From contig OZ018409.1 in the NCBI GenBank assembly GCA_963969595.1, positions 16,214,975 to 16,278,974 on the forward strand: a stretch of 64,000 bases of DNA, in the 5' to 3' direction. This DNA comes from Neckera pumila (taxonomy: Eukaryota; Streptophyta; Bryopsida; Hypnales; Neckeraceae). Numbering within the stretch: position 1 is the first letter of the stretch; each line of letters opens with the position of its first letter. A program made the position numbers and the translations under genes. This document shows, piece by piece, positions 47,559 through 58,673 of this stretch. The notes under the pieces are model-generated. The model did not search any database. It was given only the letters and a program-made list of their open reading frames with translations, and was not told where the DNA came from.

Positions 47559-47834
47559 CATTAGAGGAGATCCGAGCCTTCAGAAGACCGTTTCAGGGCT
47601 ATTCCCGATGCTGAAAACAAGGGATTGCTGTCAAAAAAAAACAATTAAAAAATTAAAAATTAAAAAAAGTTGTTAAAATGTTAAAACACTCCAAAAAAAA
47701 ATTAAATTTTAAAAATCTGACGTGGCAGTCACTTGGCCACGTCAGCCTAGCCATTTGGCAACGTCCCAGTATTCCTATAGAGTTCCCACAGTCCGGAACT
47801 CGCAGTCTCTTAGAGGCCTAAAACTCCTCTAATG
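47559..47834. repeat. Family A TIR element, copy 7
   Basis: Begins CATTAGAGGAGATCCGAGCC and ends CTCCTCTAATG, the best-matched TIR pair in the family. It contains the palindrome GTGGCAGTCACTTGGCCACG flanked by TGACG/CGTCA-like bases. Confidence 0.85.
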
Positions 47835-47860
47835 TAGAGGATGAATGCTTTAAACTTCAT

Positions 47861-47961
47861 CACTACAAGAAAAAGGGGTGTTTTAAGTATAGAAGTATGT
47901 TTTAAATTTAAAAGACTATACTACTAGGACTATACTTAAAACACCCCTTTTTCTTGTAGTG
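47861..47961. repeat. Short CACTA-type MITE (family B), 101 bp
   Basis: Perfect TIRs CACTACAAGAAAAAGGGGTG and CACCCCTTTTTCTTGTAGTG. Most of the interior seen in other family B copies is missing. It starts 26 bp after a family A element ends. Flanks CAT/CCT are a one-mismatch 3-bp duplication. Confidence 0.9.
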
Positions 47962-49034
47962 CCTTGAAAAAGAAAAAACAACACATTCTAAGCTTGGTCA
48001 AAAATACGTGCACCTATAGGTCGGGAATGGGTCATTGGTCGGGAATGGGTGGCTCTACCTTAAATGAACAAAAAAGCCACATTTTGAAAAGATTTAGCAA
48101 TCTTTTTTGAATTATAACTATGTACATTCAAACTAGACATGTTACAAATCACATAGGGAAAAAATTAAAAAATATCACTTAAAGATTGAAAGATTATTGT
48201 AATCCCTCTTCAACTTCAATAAAATTCCAAAATTCTTTCTATAGTAAGAGATTCAATGTTGGGGTGACAATGCTCTAATTTGGGAAAATAGATTATGTCT
48301 TTGCATTGTGATTAAATTTTGGCAAAGCAATTGTACCATCATGTTCAAATGTACAAAATTAGTTACAATGCGGGGAAAATAGAAATTACAATAAAGAAAT
48401 ATTAATTTTCCAAACTTTAGGGCATTGTCTCCCAGCACTAAAATCTCTATAGAAAGAATTTTAAAAGCATTTCTGGAGATGCTTGTTAAAGGAAAGATGC
48501 TTGTTTATGTACCAATTAGTGTATTTATTTCCGGCAAATTGGTGCAAAATTGCACCAGATTTTATTACTTGGCACCACGCCTATAGAAAAAAAATGGTAC
48601 TAAGAAGGTGGAAAATTTCCAGAAAACTTCAAATTAAAAAAAAATCTTGGATGAAATTGCCATATTATGGATGAAAATTGAATTATAGATATGTGATATG
48701 TTCTAGTATGATATTTTCCATCCAATATGTGGATGAATGTTGAAATTTGTAGCACCACTATAACATTCAATATCGCCACATTGACACTTCATTAAAAATG
48801 AAAAAAAACAAAAAAACTGGTACCAATATAGACAATTAGAGAATTCTGTACACTCAATCATCTCTGATTGCATTGCCTTGCAGGACTATAAATGGCTCCT
48901 ATCACATGTCTTCCCAACATCAACTTACACGTAAGGCAGAACTTGTACAATACTATTATTTTAACAACTACCTTCTTGGGAAATTGTATTTGATTTTATT
49001 GACATAAAGTTTTTGGTTCTAAAAAAACATTCAT
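47962..49034. other. AT-rich intergenic DNA, nothing recognised
   Basis: No coding signal. A loose inverted match between about 48230 and 48455 (TTCTTTCTATAG..AGAGATT / CTATAGAAAGAA) points to another decayed foldback element of about 230 bp. Confidence 0.4.
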
Positions 49035-49080
49035 AACATTTAGTAGCCATAACATTCAGTAGCCATAACATTCAGTAGCA
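49035..49080. repeat. 16-bp tandem repeat, about 2.9 units
   Basis: Units AACATTTAGTAGCCAT, AACATTCAGTAGCCAT and AACATTCAGTAGCA follow one another directly. Confidence 0.9.
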
Positions 49081-49112
49081 GTTGCTGCGACTGCCTTCCT
49101 TGGACGGAATGA

Positions 49113-49169
49113 TGTGGAATATACCACATCATTTCATCCGAGGGATGAAATGGTGTGGTATATTCCACA
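49113..49169. repeat. Near-perfect 27-bp hairpin with 3-base loop
   Basis: The left arm at 49113-49139 begins TGTGGAATATACCACATCAT; the right arm at 49143-49169 is its reverse complement with one mismatch, separated by GAG. Each arm also contains its own small palindrome (TGTGGAATATACCACA). The loop is too short for a typical plant microRNA precursor. More likely it is an MITE remnant or a cruciform-forming repeat. Confidence 0.9.
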
Positions 49170-49594
49170 CCAAAATTGAGCTTTCAAGAATATTGAATCA
49201 TTGATTTTGCAAAGAGAAAAAAAGTCACTTATCCAAGAAAACAAAACTTTGAAGGAGGAAATAAATCTATGTCTGTAGATTGAATGCCTTTAACAACAAT
49301 TGTTTATTGAAATTGAAATTAAAGGAATAAATATTTATATGAAATAATGTCACTTATGTCCAAAAGTCTCATGGCATTATTTTTTGATTTTTAATATTTA
49401 ATTATACTTTGAATGCTTGTGAAAGGTATCTTCAACAATATAGACTTTTTCTTTTGAATAAATCAATTTAAAAAGTATCTTTCAAATTTATTTGGCTCCA
49501 TCTACCTAACCAATTAGAAATTGACCTACTTGCACATTCAAAATTTGGACCAATTTTGGTACTAGTAGCGCAAATATTTTGCAATTGGATAAAG

Positions 49595-50146
49595 TCAATC
49601 AAAAATCCTATACAAAGAAAATTTTCCTCCTACAGGTTCAATGTCATGAATGTCCAAAGCTAAAGTATCATTGTAAAATCCCAACAACTCAGAAGGAATG
49701 ATGATTTCATCGGGTAGAGTTACAGTGTCACGCTCATTGTTTCCTTCTTGGCTTTCTTCATTTTATATATCCATATCGAATTGGAGAATGTCTTCTTCTA
49801 GAGCAAGCCTTGGATATAATGCAACCAAACTATGGTTGTTAAAGGATGAAAAATCTTGATCATTGATGAGGCTCTGTCGGTAGAGTTCCGCTACTTTCAC
49901 CTGTTTGTCAACTTTATTTTTCTCAAACAGTGGATAGTTTGGAAATAATTTGTATTGTATATCATCATCATCTTCCGAATCCTCTAACAAGAAATTGGGA
50001 AGGTAAAAATGACTTTCATCCATTGTGCATATGGTAGTCTTTTGAATGTCATTAGTAATGAAGTTTGAAGAAATGAACTCTTTGGAATTGTCACTATGTG
50101 GCCGTGAGTGTATCCAAGAATCGTTCCTTTCTCTTTTTTCATCCAT
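49595..50146 (-). pseudogene. Unrecognised acidic frame with one internal stop
   Basis: An ATG frame of 127 codons runs from 50146 to a TAA at 49765-49763, then continues in the same frame for 55 more codons to TGA at 49597-49595. The protein starts MDEKRERNDSWIHSRPHSDN and has a strongly acidic patch LLEDSEDDDDIQYKLF. After the stop it continues NEESQEGNNERDTVTLPDE and SELLGFYNDTLALDIHDIEP. The composition of both parts is protein-like (Asp/Glu/Ser-rich) rather than the Lys/Asn/Ile/Phe bias of chance frames nearby. No family is recognised. It may be a lone gene with a recent stop, or a transposon-derived relic. Confidence 0.4.
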
Positions 50147-50804
50147 TTTGATGTAGATATATATTAACCCTTAAGTGAACAAAATGGCGCAATTAAAAGA
50201 GGAAAATTTGATTATTTAATGAAGAAGACAGTAACTATACTTCCTTGCAACAAGAAAATAGATGTGGATATATAATAATGCTTTGAAATTAATGGAGAAC
50301 ATTTCTTTTATAGATGTTTGATATGATTTTACTAGAAAAGTAAAAGATTTTGGTACAACTTTTGCATGAATGGAATATGAAAAAGCAAAATGATCTTAAA
50401 AAGTAATAGCGAATATGAAAAAGTAAAAGAGTCTTCATAACTCTGGTGCCTCCGTTTCATAGTTTACTGTATAGGCTTAACAAGATCTGAATCCTGAGCA
50501 GCAGGTGGGATAATTATAACCAAAATTTTGTTAAAGTGGCAGTGTTCCATTCAAATGGCGCTGAAGGGGAAGGGTGGAAATGGACAATTTCGTTACTTGG
50601 CACGACTGTTAAGGGCACCAAAAATTGTAATTCATCTGCACAAGGACTCTAAAGTCTAGGATTAACATAGATTTCAAAACGCACAGTCTAAATGTAAAAG
50701 TGTCGTAAGTTTGTGGAAATATGCCAATTTAACAAAACTGACATTGAAAGAAGGAAATGAATGGAAAAGTGGTGTATGAAATACCGCCATTTTAACGAAA
50801 TTTC

Positions 50805-51640
50805 TCATGAATGAACTGAATTTAAGCTGATATGTTGGTGAAGAACCAAAAGGCGAGTCCGTATCGAGTTCGTGAATTTGCGAGGACCATATATACGTGG
50901 ATGTTGGAGACGTTTGTCAATGGCACTGATGATAAGGCCAACTGCCTCCTGGGAATTTTTCTCAGTCCACTCATGTTCTTCAGTAGGTACGTGTAGAACA
51001 GTCCTCAAGAAGTTCATCAGTCCTTGTACTACTCCCAGTGAAACGTTTAGCACGCCAAAGATTCAGGATCTAGAATTTCCAAATATGGAAGTCCCGGCCA
51101 TTAAATCGCTCGATATCGTCATTAATCACGATCAGAAGACATCGTCGATCTATTCTGTCTATTCTGAAAAAAACTGTTATTATTTTCAGTGTGAAAGAAA
51201 GCTGAAAAGGAAAGAGAGAATTACAATAGCAAGAAGAAAAACTAAATCCATTTGTAGACTTAGCTGGAAGAAGAACGACGAAGCCAGATACGACTACGGT
51301 ACTAGTCCTGTCCAGATCGCGAGTATTGTGTTTGCAGTCACATGTAGACTGTCAATCCTTTTCTTCATTATAGAATTTGTTTTGAAAGGCTTAATGGAGC
51401 TTGAACAAGGTCACAAGGAATTTTTATTAAAGAGTTTTTGTTTGATTCTAACAGTGGAGGATTATGAATTTTATGGGCCGCGCAGTGTCGTAGAATTGAC
51501 TCACTCACTCAATGTGAATCAAGGACCTGCAGAGAAGCCTGACAGCACTACTGGAATCCGCTCGTGCAGCTGAAGAATTATGGCCAAGAGTCCAAACGTT
51601 GCAAGTTCCTCTTCGACTGCATGCTCCCAGAAGATGAACG
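50805..51640 (-). pseudogene. Decayed coding-like stretch, minus strand
   Basis: Two pieces on the minus strand look protein-like. About 51630-51515 encodes a segment with FWEHAVEEELATFGLLAIIL followed by QLHERIPVVLSGF, and 51053-50805 an 82-codon frame with EEHEWTEKNSQEAVGLIISA. The second is faintly like the UBN2-type gag region of Copia elements, which is inference only. A 233-codon frame on the plus strand (50872-51573) overlaps it and has less protein-like content. Nothing here is firmly assigned. Confidence 0.2.
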
Positions 51641-52520
51641 GGTCATTTAGCTAAGGACCATGGCATTGAATTACAATCAAACACGTACTATAAAACGAAT
51701 TCAAAGATTGAGAAATGGGAGACAGTGTTGGTGGCTAAGAGACAGTTGTACAGTACAGAAAATCATACATCGGGAATCCGGTTTCTGGAGAATTTGGATC
51801 ATGGAATGCCTAAGCAGAATTCAAGTGAAGGCGTCCGGCCTGCACTATGTAGTGCTTTGTTGAGCTTCAAACGTCTCTGGCTTGATACACTGATACTTTG
51901 ATAGCGAGACTAAGAGCTCTGTTATATACCTTCATGATTCTAGACATTTTGGAATTACATTATTACTTAGGAGTAGTTGCAATTGAACAAACACAGATGT
52001 TTGGATGGGGAGGAATTTAGATGACTTATATGTACATCTAAAGGTAAATATAAATCCATACCTCTCCTAGATTTTAGACCTCCTAACATGAATTTGATCA
52101 TGAGGGTGATAAAATTGTGAAAGTGATTTGAAGTCTTTCAATCCTCTTCACAGGTCAAATCTAAAGAATTGGTCACCAAAAAAATATGAGTGGGTTAAAG
52201 GGCATAACATGCATAACTCCAATCAATTTTTAAAATCTACTCTACAATTTTTAAATGAAATTCTAATGGGATTCTTTCTTCAAGATCTAGTATCTTTGAG
52301 GCTCATTTCCAAGAGCCCGCAACACTAGAAAATCAAGATTTGCAATGCACACCCTTGCACAAAAATCTTGAATAGATAAATCATAATCATTCATTTTCAA
52401 AATTGGATTTTTGGTGCTACTACTAGATTTTTAAAAAAATTGTCCAAAAAAACTTTAAAAAAATAGTAAATTGGTAAGGTTTTATTTAGCTTCAAAGTTT
52501 TGTGGACACCAAAATTTGCA
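51641..52520. other. AT-rich intergenic DNA, nothing recognised
   Basis: No reading frame of coding character and no repeat termini were found between the decayed stretch and the next CACTA-type element. Confidence 0.4.
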
Positions 52521-52742
52521 CACTACAAGAGAATGGGGTTTTTTAAGTGAGTTTATAAATATAGCCCTAGACATAAGATTTTAAGTAATGACCTTTAAGG
52601 TAATTTTCAGCAAAATTTTACTAGAAATACATGTGTTTTTAGTAAAATTTTGCTGAAAATTGCCTTAAAGGTCATTACTTAAAACTTTATGTCTAGGACT
52701 ATACTTAAAAACTCACTTAAAACACCCCATTTTCTTGTAGTG
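52521..52742. repeat. CACTA-type palindromic MITE (family B)
   Basis: TIRs CACTACAAGAGAATGGGGTT and CACCCCATTTTCTTGTAGTG. Internal arms around TTTTCAGCAAAATTTTACTA and AGTAAAATTTTGCTGAAAAT mirror each other almost perfectly, and the interior closely matches the copy at 22018. Flanks do not show a clear duplication. Confidence 0.85.
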
Positions 52743-54571
52743 GTGAATAGGATGGAATACCAAGTGACTACAAGTAACACTTATACTATTTGTTGTACTT
52801 TTTTTATTTTAGTAGGGTTTAAAAAGCTTTTGAACTTCATTTTTTTAGATCAAGAAAAATATGGAATATTAGTAGAATACTAAAAATAATGTACACCCAA
52901 TAATTCAGCCTTCAAAAAAATATTCTCTAAGACCTATTCACAAAATCAAGGAACTGGAAATTAGAAGATAATTATATGAGATTTCATGTTTAAATTTTTA
53001 GAAGATGGAAAATTTTTCAAAACATAAAAAATAAAAAATGTCCATTTTGTCAATCTAAAGGAGCTTCTAATCAATTAGTTACATCTTGATGAAAAAGAAT
53101 TCCACAATCACTGAAAGAAATCTAGTTCAATGGAACATTTCTTTTGTGAATCAAAAACAAACTTTTGAGTCACAAAAGACATGCCACAACAGACATTCTG
53201 TCATTGAAGGCATATCCCATTGAACTTTGAATACATGTGCATGATAGGAAAATAATATTTTTAGAAAACCATTTGGTCCATTATATATATATTCATATGT
53301 AATCCTTGAGATGACCTCAAATATCAATTTTCAACTTCAAATTTGCTTTTTTGAGCCCAAAAATTACTAAAGTCCCTCCAAATGGTTAGGGTGAGGTAAA
53401 TGGGAGTACTTCAAAAATAATAAATCGTTTTTGATAAATATAAAAAAACTATCCAATATGTATAATAGTCTTATATATCTTTGGTAAGAATTTAGAATCT
53501 TTAAATATAATGCAAAAGTTACAAAAAACATATGTTCCTACAAAGTATGACAGAATAGTACAAATGTTTCGTAAAAATCACTCTTCCATCAATTGAGCAA
53601 AATTGGCATTTAGTATTTATCACAAAAGAGAGTATTAGAATCTGGAGATTTTGTCATCATGGTTTGAATTTGATTGGAAAATGGACATGAGGAATTATAT
53701 TTAAAGGACAATTTGTTACAATGGCATGACTTAAGCATAAAAAATTATGACATACATATATGTATGGATCTAAAATCTAGAATAGGTATAGACTTGTGTT
53801 TTAGAATATGTAATAATTATGAAATGTGCTAATTTTGAATAATGAATGAATGCAAATATATGCAATCTTTGTTCATTCATCCTTACAATTGATAATTGTA
53901 GATTCATATATTAGTTTTCTTACATTTCCTTAGTATAGATTTGCACTAAATCTCATTGCAAATCTTGTATGGTTCAAGGAATTTAAATATATTTGACTTC
54001 AAAAAATAACTCCTTTTTCATTTCAAAAACTAACCCTTCAATAACGACTTGAATAAACAAAATAAATAAAAATCTTGAAAAATTAGTCATAATCAAAGCT
54101 TAACAAGTTGAATTTAAAGGGAAAAAAACATCTTTTGAAAATTACAAGTATTCAATTTGTAATCAACATTGGAACTTCAAATTTTAAATTTTATTAAAAA
54201 ACATTGGTTAGTAGAGCAATAGATTTAGCTATATGAATATGATCTATTGATCATAATTTAAGACTTTTATTGGAATTCATCGTTAAAGTATTATTCTAAG
54301 TTGCATCTAACAATATATCTCTACAATTTGGAAAATTTGGAATATCCCTTCGTCTTGAAAGAATTAAACTAATTAATTAATTTTTATTAGTTATTAGGAA
54401 AAGCTTTACAAAAATCTTAATAAGAAGTGTTTGTAAACAATCAATGGTAATTTTACTAAGGCAATTTGATTGAGAGTTTTTTGTATCCTATGAAGATCTT
54501 TTAAATTATGAGGCCTACAAAGACACCTAAATTACCTTTGGAATGCCCTTGAAGAAGAAAGGTGAATGTCC
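52743..54571. other. AT-rich intergenic DNA, nothing recognised
   Basis: Roughly 1.8 kb of very AT-rich sequence. No gene, RNA gene or paired repeat end was recognised. Confidence 0.4.
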
Positions 54572-54833
54572 CATTAGAAGAGATTTGAGCCCTCCAAAAG
54601 CCCGCGAGTTATTCTGCGTTCCCATGCATGAAATCCACTAGCTAATGTGGTTGAAAGAGAGCCACGTCATTTTTGTAAAAAAAAAAAAAATTGGCTTGTT
54701 TGGGAGAGAATTTTTTTCTTTTTCTTTTTGAAATTTTTTTTTTCTGACAGCCCATATTGGCTGTTCACAAATCTGGCTAGATTGGGGAACGGACCTAAAA
54801 TGGCCCTCCAATGCCCTCCAATCTCTTCTAATG
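54572..54833. repeat. Family A TIR element, copy 8
   Basis: Begins CATTAGAAGAGATTTGAGCC and ends CAATCTCTTCTAATG, with good TIRs. Internal words GCTAATGTGGTTGAAAGAGA, TTGGCTTGTTTGGGAGAGAA and GATTGGGGAACGGACC match copies 1 and 2. Confidence 0.85.
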
Positions 54834-56059
54834 TCACTTTGTTTCATGGGCAATGGCAAAAAAAACAATTGGTTTATGTCACCTATCATACTTTACTTGT
54901 GTGAACAATTTTCAAGCACAACTATGATAATAATGATTCTATATACTGATAGTTGAAAATCACGATTATGAAGGTGGATTTGTAAAGTTATGTCAAACTT
55001 TCCATTATTTTCTAGAATTAACTTTGGAAGAAAAGATCATCAAACTAGGTTGATTCTAGACTCGATGCTCAATCTTTCCTAATCCACCACATTTGGTGGT
55101 TCTCAACATTCTCTATCATACAATGACTTCTAAAGGCTCAAAGTCTTGGAATTTTTTCTTAGGATTTTGGGCAAGTTCCTGTGATGTACTATTTTACTAC
55201 AATTTTTTGAAATTTTTTAGGAGGTTGGAGAATGTCTTGTCTTTATTGGACCATGATTTTTATTTCATTTGGTGCTTGGGAGAAAAAATTGTGCCCAATG
55301 GAGTACAAAGTGTTCAACTCCAAGCAAAAAAATAACCCCACAAAAAGTCAAAATTTAATTTGTAAATTTATTTCTTATCGTATATATTTATATCTTTCTA
55401 AAGTCTTTTATTCATTCCAATTTGATAAATGATGTGAAAGTTATGACGTGCATTGTATTGTGGATAATTAGAGAATCTTCCCCAAAATAATGTATAGGAT
55501 TCATTTCCAAACTCAATTTTCACAATTTTTCAAAACAAAAAATCCCTAGAGTATAGATTAATTGCTAAAACAATTTGACCATTAGGATTGACATATTTGT
55601 ATTCTATTTTTGAACTATTAACAATATAACTTTTCCTTTTATCTTGTATTTGCTTCCACATAACAACATTTTTAAGAATGAAAATTTAGAAAAAAATTGA
55701 ATTTTTTTTTCTAGACTTTTAACACAATTCCATACTATAAAGATTTAAACCTCAAAACTTTGTAGTGCAAACAAGTTATTTAAATTAAGGCAACTCAAAT
55801 TCTAAAATTCTAGTTACTTATGTGAGGTGAAACAATCTTTTCATTTCACTTTGAACACTAATATCTTACAAACTACATGTCTTCTAAATGTATCAAAGTG
55901 TATGAAATTTTTTCCACACCTTCTTGTGTTTGTCTTATGTAAAATCTTACAGCTCAATATGTCAAAAAATTAGAATTTTTTTCCATAATATCTCTTTTTA
56001 CTAAAAACAATAACTTTGAAGTATTTTTTGGTGAAGCATAGTCATGAACTTTTTAAGAA
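54834..56059. other. AT-rich intergenic DNA, nothing recognised
   Basis: No coding signal beyond chance frames of 66-80 codons and no repeat ends were identified. Confidence 0.4.
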
Positions 56060-56996
56060 TTGAACCCTAAAGTTCCTTGACTTTGTTTTCACCAAAAATG
56101 CTCAAAAATTGCCATTTTTAGTACAAGTACCAAATTTTGGAAAAAAAATTTGACACATAAAATCGTAGGATCTTGTAGTATGCTGACTTGAGAACATGTG
56201 GTAAAAATTTCAAAAATTTCCACCGCATGAATTGCAAGATATTAGCATTTGAATTGACTGAAATCATTTTTTTGGCGTGGCAAAAAATAGTGTAGCTGCA
56301 CTTTACAAGCTCACTTTTCTATGAAGAAATGTCCACAGTGGTGGTTCTTCTTTGGATTCATTTTCCTAGACAATTTGACTACATGCTTGAAAATTTTCAC
56401 ATCATTTGGAATTGTACAATATATAGGAAAAAATAAGTAAGTAGAGAGAAGTAGAAAATGATTCAAAATACTAAGCTGTGAAGAATTTAGGTATGGAATT
56501 GAAAAATGCCAATCCAATGGTTGCAATGTTGTAATAAACAATCTACATTCTATGATTTTGTTTTTTAAATATTGAAAATTAATTTTAATTAAAGGACTTC
56601 AAAGTTTATTTTTTTTAGAGTAGAGAATCCAAAATTAGCCGCAAACAAAAAGCTTCTCATAATTTTCATCTCATTGATCAAAATGGAATGATTCAAAGCT
56701 TTCCACGTATATATAAATCTAGAAAACTAATTTCAAACTTTTGTTTCTAAAAAAATTAATTTTTTTTTATTTTTCCAAACTGCCCATTTATAATAAAAAT
56801 ATAATAGAATAGGCCATAAATTTTTACTCATATTTCCAAATGTCATGAAATTTAGTACATATAAAAGATATTCCTTGTTTACACCTTCCATTCTCTTGTA
56901 GTGCATTAAGCCTGAAAGATGCAAATCTTCATTGACACTAGCCTACCTAAAATTGCCATGTTGCCAAAAAACGCATGTTGGTCCTTCAGGGATTAA
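56060..56996. repeat. Family C element, copy 7
   Basis: Starts TTGAACCCTAAAG and ends CCTTCAGGGATTAA. Landmarks TAGGATCTTGTAGTA (about 56167) and ACAATATATAGG (about 56406) are in order. The right arm holds TTTCCAAACTGCCCATTTAT and AAATGTCATGAAATTT, as in copies 2 and 5. A stray CACTA-like end (CTCTTGTAGTG, about 56894) lies inside it. Confidence 0.7.
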
Positions 56997-58027
56997 TCAA
57001 AGTTGGAAAATTTGATTTTAGCAAATGTTTAGAAATACAAACATTCATTTTTTCCATACAATTTTAAGAAAAGATACATATCCTCCAAATTTAGACAATT
57101 ATTTTCAAAAATACTTTTTGGCAATTCTTACCATTGAGTAAGGTAATGTTGCTTTTTTGATTAATTTCAAACTATTTTAAAATAAGCCTAAATTATGTTT
57201 TATTTATTTTTGAAAGTTTGGCTATTTGTTTTGTTTTGTTTGTTTATTACGATGAGATCTTTTGGACTGTATGTCTCCCTGGCACGTTTTGGTACCGTCA
57301 AAAAGCTCTCTACAAGGAAGGGTGCACATGCTTTGTTTTTTGGCGTTCCGGCTCACTGAAAAAAAGATATTGAATTTCAAATCTTTTATGAATTAAAATT
57401 GGAAAAGATTATTTTTTTTAAATTTTGATTGTGGCAGCGCCATAGGGCACATTGATATTTTTGAATTTCAAAAGTTTCATCCATTAGAATAATTTTCCAT
57501 GTGTACAAACAACTTTTCATTTTGGAAGAAGAATGCAAAGACCCCAAGGCTCAGGACAAAGGGGAAAAAAGTAAAAGCTTTTGATGCACCAAGAATTGCA
57601 ATAATCTCTCGCAACATCACAAATCTAAGGGCCAGTTTACACCAAGGCCAAACCAAGAACTAGCAACACTCCAGAATACCTCACTTTGATAGATGTGAGT
57701 CATATGATCATGCAAAGCAAGAGCCAAAGACAAAAATAGTAATGGCACTTTGCATGGTTTTGAAATAAATCCAAGAGAGATTGTAGCCAAGCCATATCTA
57801 TTTATTATTAGATATGACATTGTCAACCGCAAGATCAATTAAATAGACAATAATCTATGGTTGTGAGGTTCTAACCCACCATGGGCTCCTAAAAATCCAT
57901 CAAGCCTACTTGAAAGAGATAGTCAAGAAAAACGCTCTCAGAGATGAGCAAAACATTATCTACTTTGGCCATGTAGGATTCCAAGTAGACTTCTCATACA
58001 TGAAAAATGGCATGGGCCTTAGCTTAA
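56997..58027. other. Intergenic DNA with a solo PIF-like terminus
   Basis: At 57626-57645 the sequence TAAGGGCCAGTTTACACCAA looks like the left end (with TAA target) of the element family at 58028-58611, but no matching right end was found. No coding signal is seen elsewhere in the stretch. Confidence 0.4.
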
Positions 58028-58611
58028 GGGCCTATTTACACCAAGAAAATTTGGGTGTAGAAGATAGCTATAGCACCTAGTTTTGGGATTTACATTAAAT
58101 AAACTTGGATTGTAGTCCATCATTTTTTCAGAGGATAAAAATCCTTGTTGGAAGCCTATCTGATTGAAGTTAATAATTCCTCTTGGACCTAAAGAGAGTA
58201 TTTCTTGCAAAGCTCTTGGAGGTACCCAACCCCGAGGTTGAGGAAGAAATTTAAAGAGACCTTTTTCAGGCATTATTTATGTTTGTTCTCTACTCATTTT
58301 GGAACTCTTTTGAATCATTTTTAGACTGCTTTGGGCCATTTTTAGATTATTTTGGCATTTTCTAGCCTGCTTGTTTTTGGATTGTTTTTGGCCTATTTTT
58401 ATGGATAACTCTCTTTTAAAAATTCAACCCAAATGCACACTGGGCCATGACTCAATTCTTTTGGTTTACACCAAGTGTCGGGGCCACTAGCTACCTACTT
58501 ATGTGTCCCTTGTTTCAAGCATGGTATCCCACTTATAATGGTCTCATCCCTTGAACAAGGTACCACTTGTATTTATGGGTTGGAACTAAAGATTTTGGTG
58601 TAAATAGGCAC
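58028..58611. repeat. PIF/Harbinger-like MITE with TAA duplication
   Basis: TIRs GGGCCTATTTACACCAAGAA and TTTTGGTGTAAATAGGCAC enclose 584 bp without coding capacity. Exact TAA flanks on both sides (58025-58027 and 58612-58614) fit the 3-bp TWA target of the PIF/Harbinger (Tourist) superfamily. Confidence 0.8.
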
Positions 58612-58673
58612 TAAGTGTAAATCCAACTTGGACTACATCTGTCTCTCCACCAATCCCTACTAAACAACTAGGA

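Noticed and set aside
49113..49169. MicroRNA precursor
   Set aside because: The stem is only 27 bp with a 3-base loop, too short and tight for normal plant processing.
50872..51573. 233-codon plus-strand frame with a hydrophobic segment
   Set aside because: It has no family resemblance and uneven composition, and the minus strand has better protein-like stretches. Kept only as context for the decayed region.
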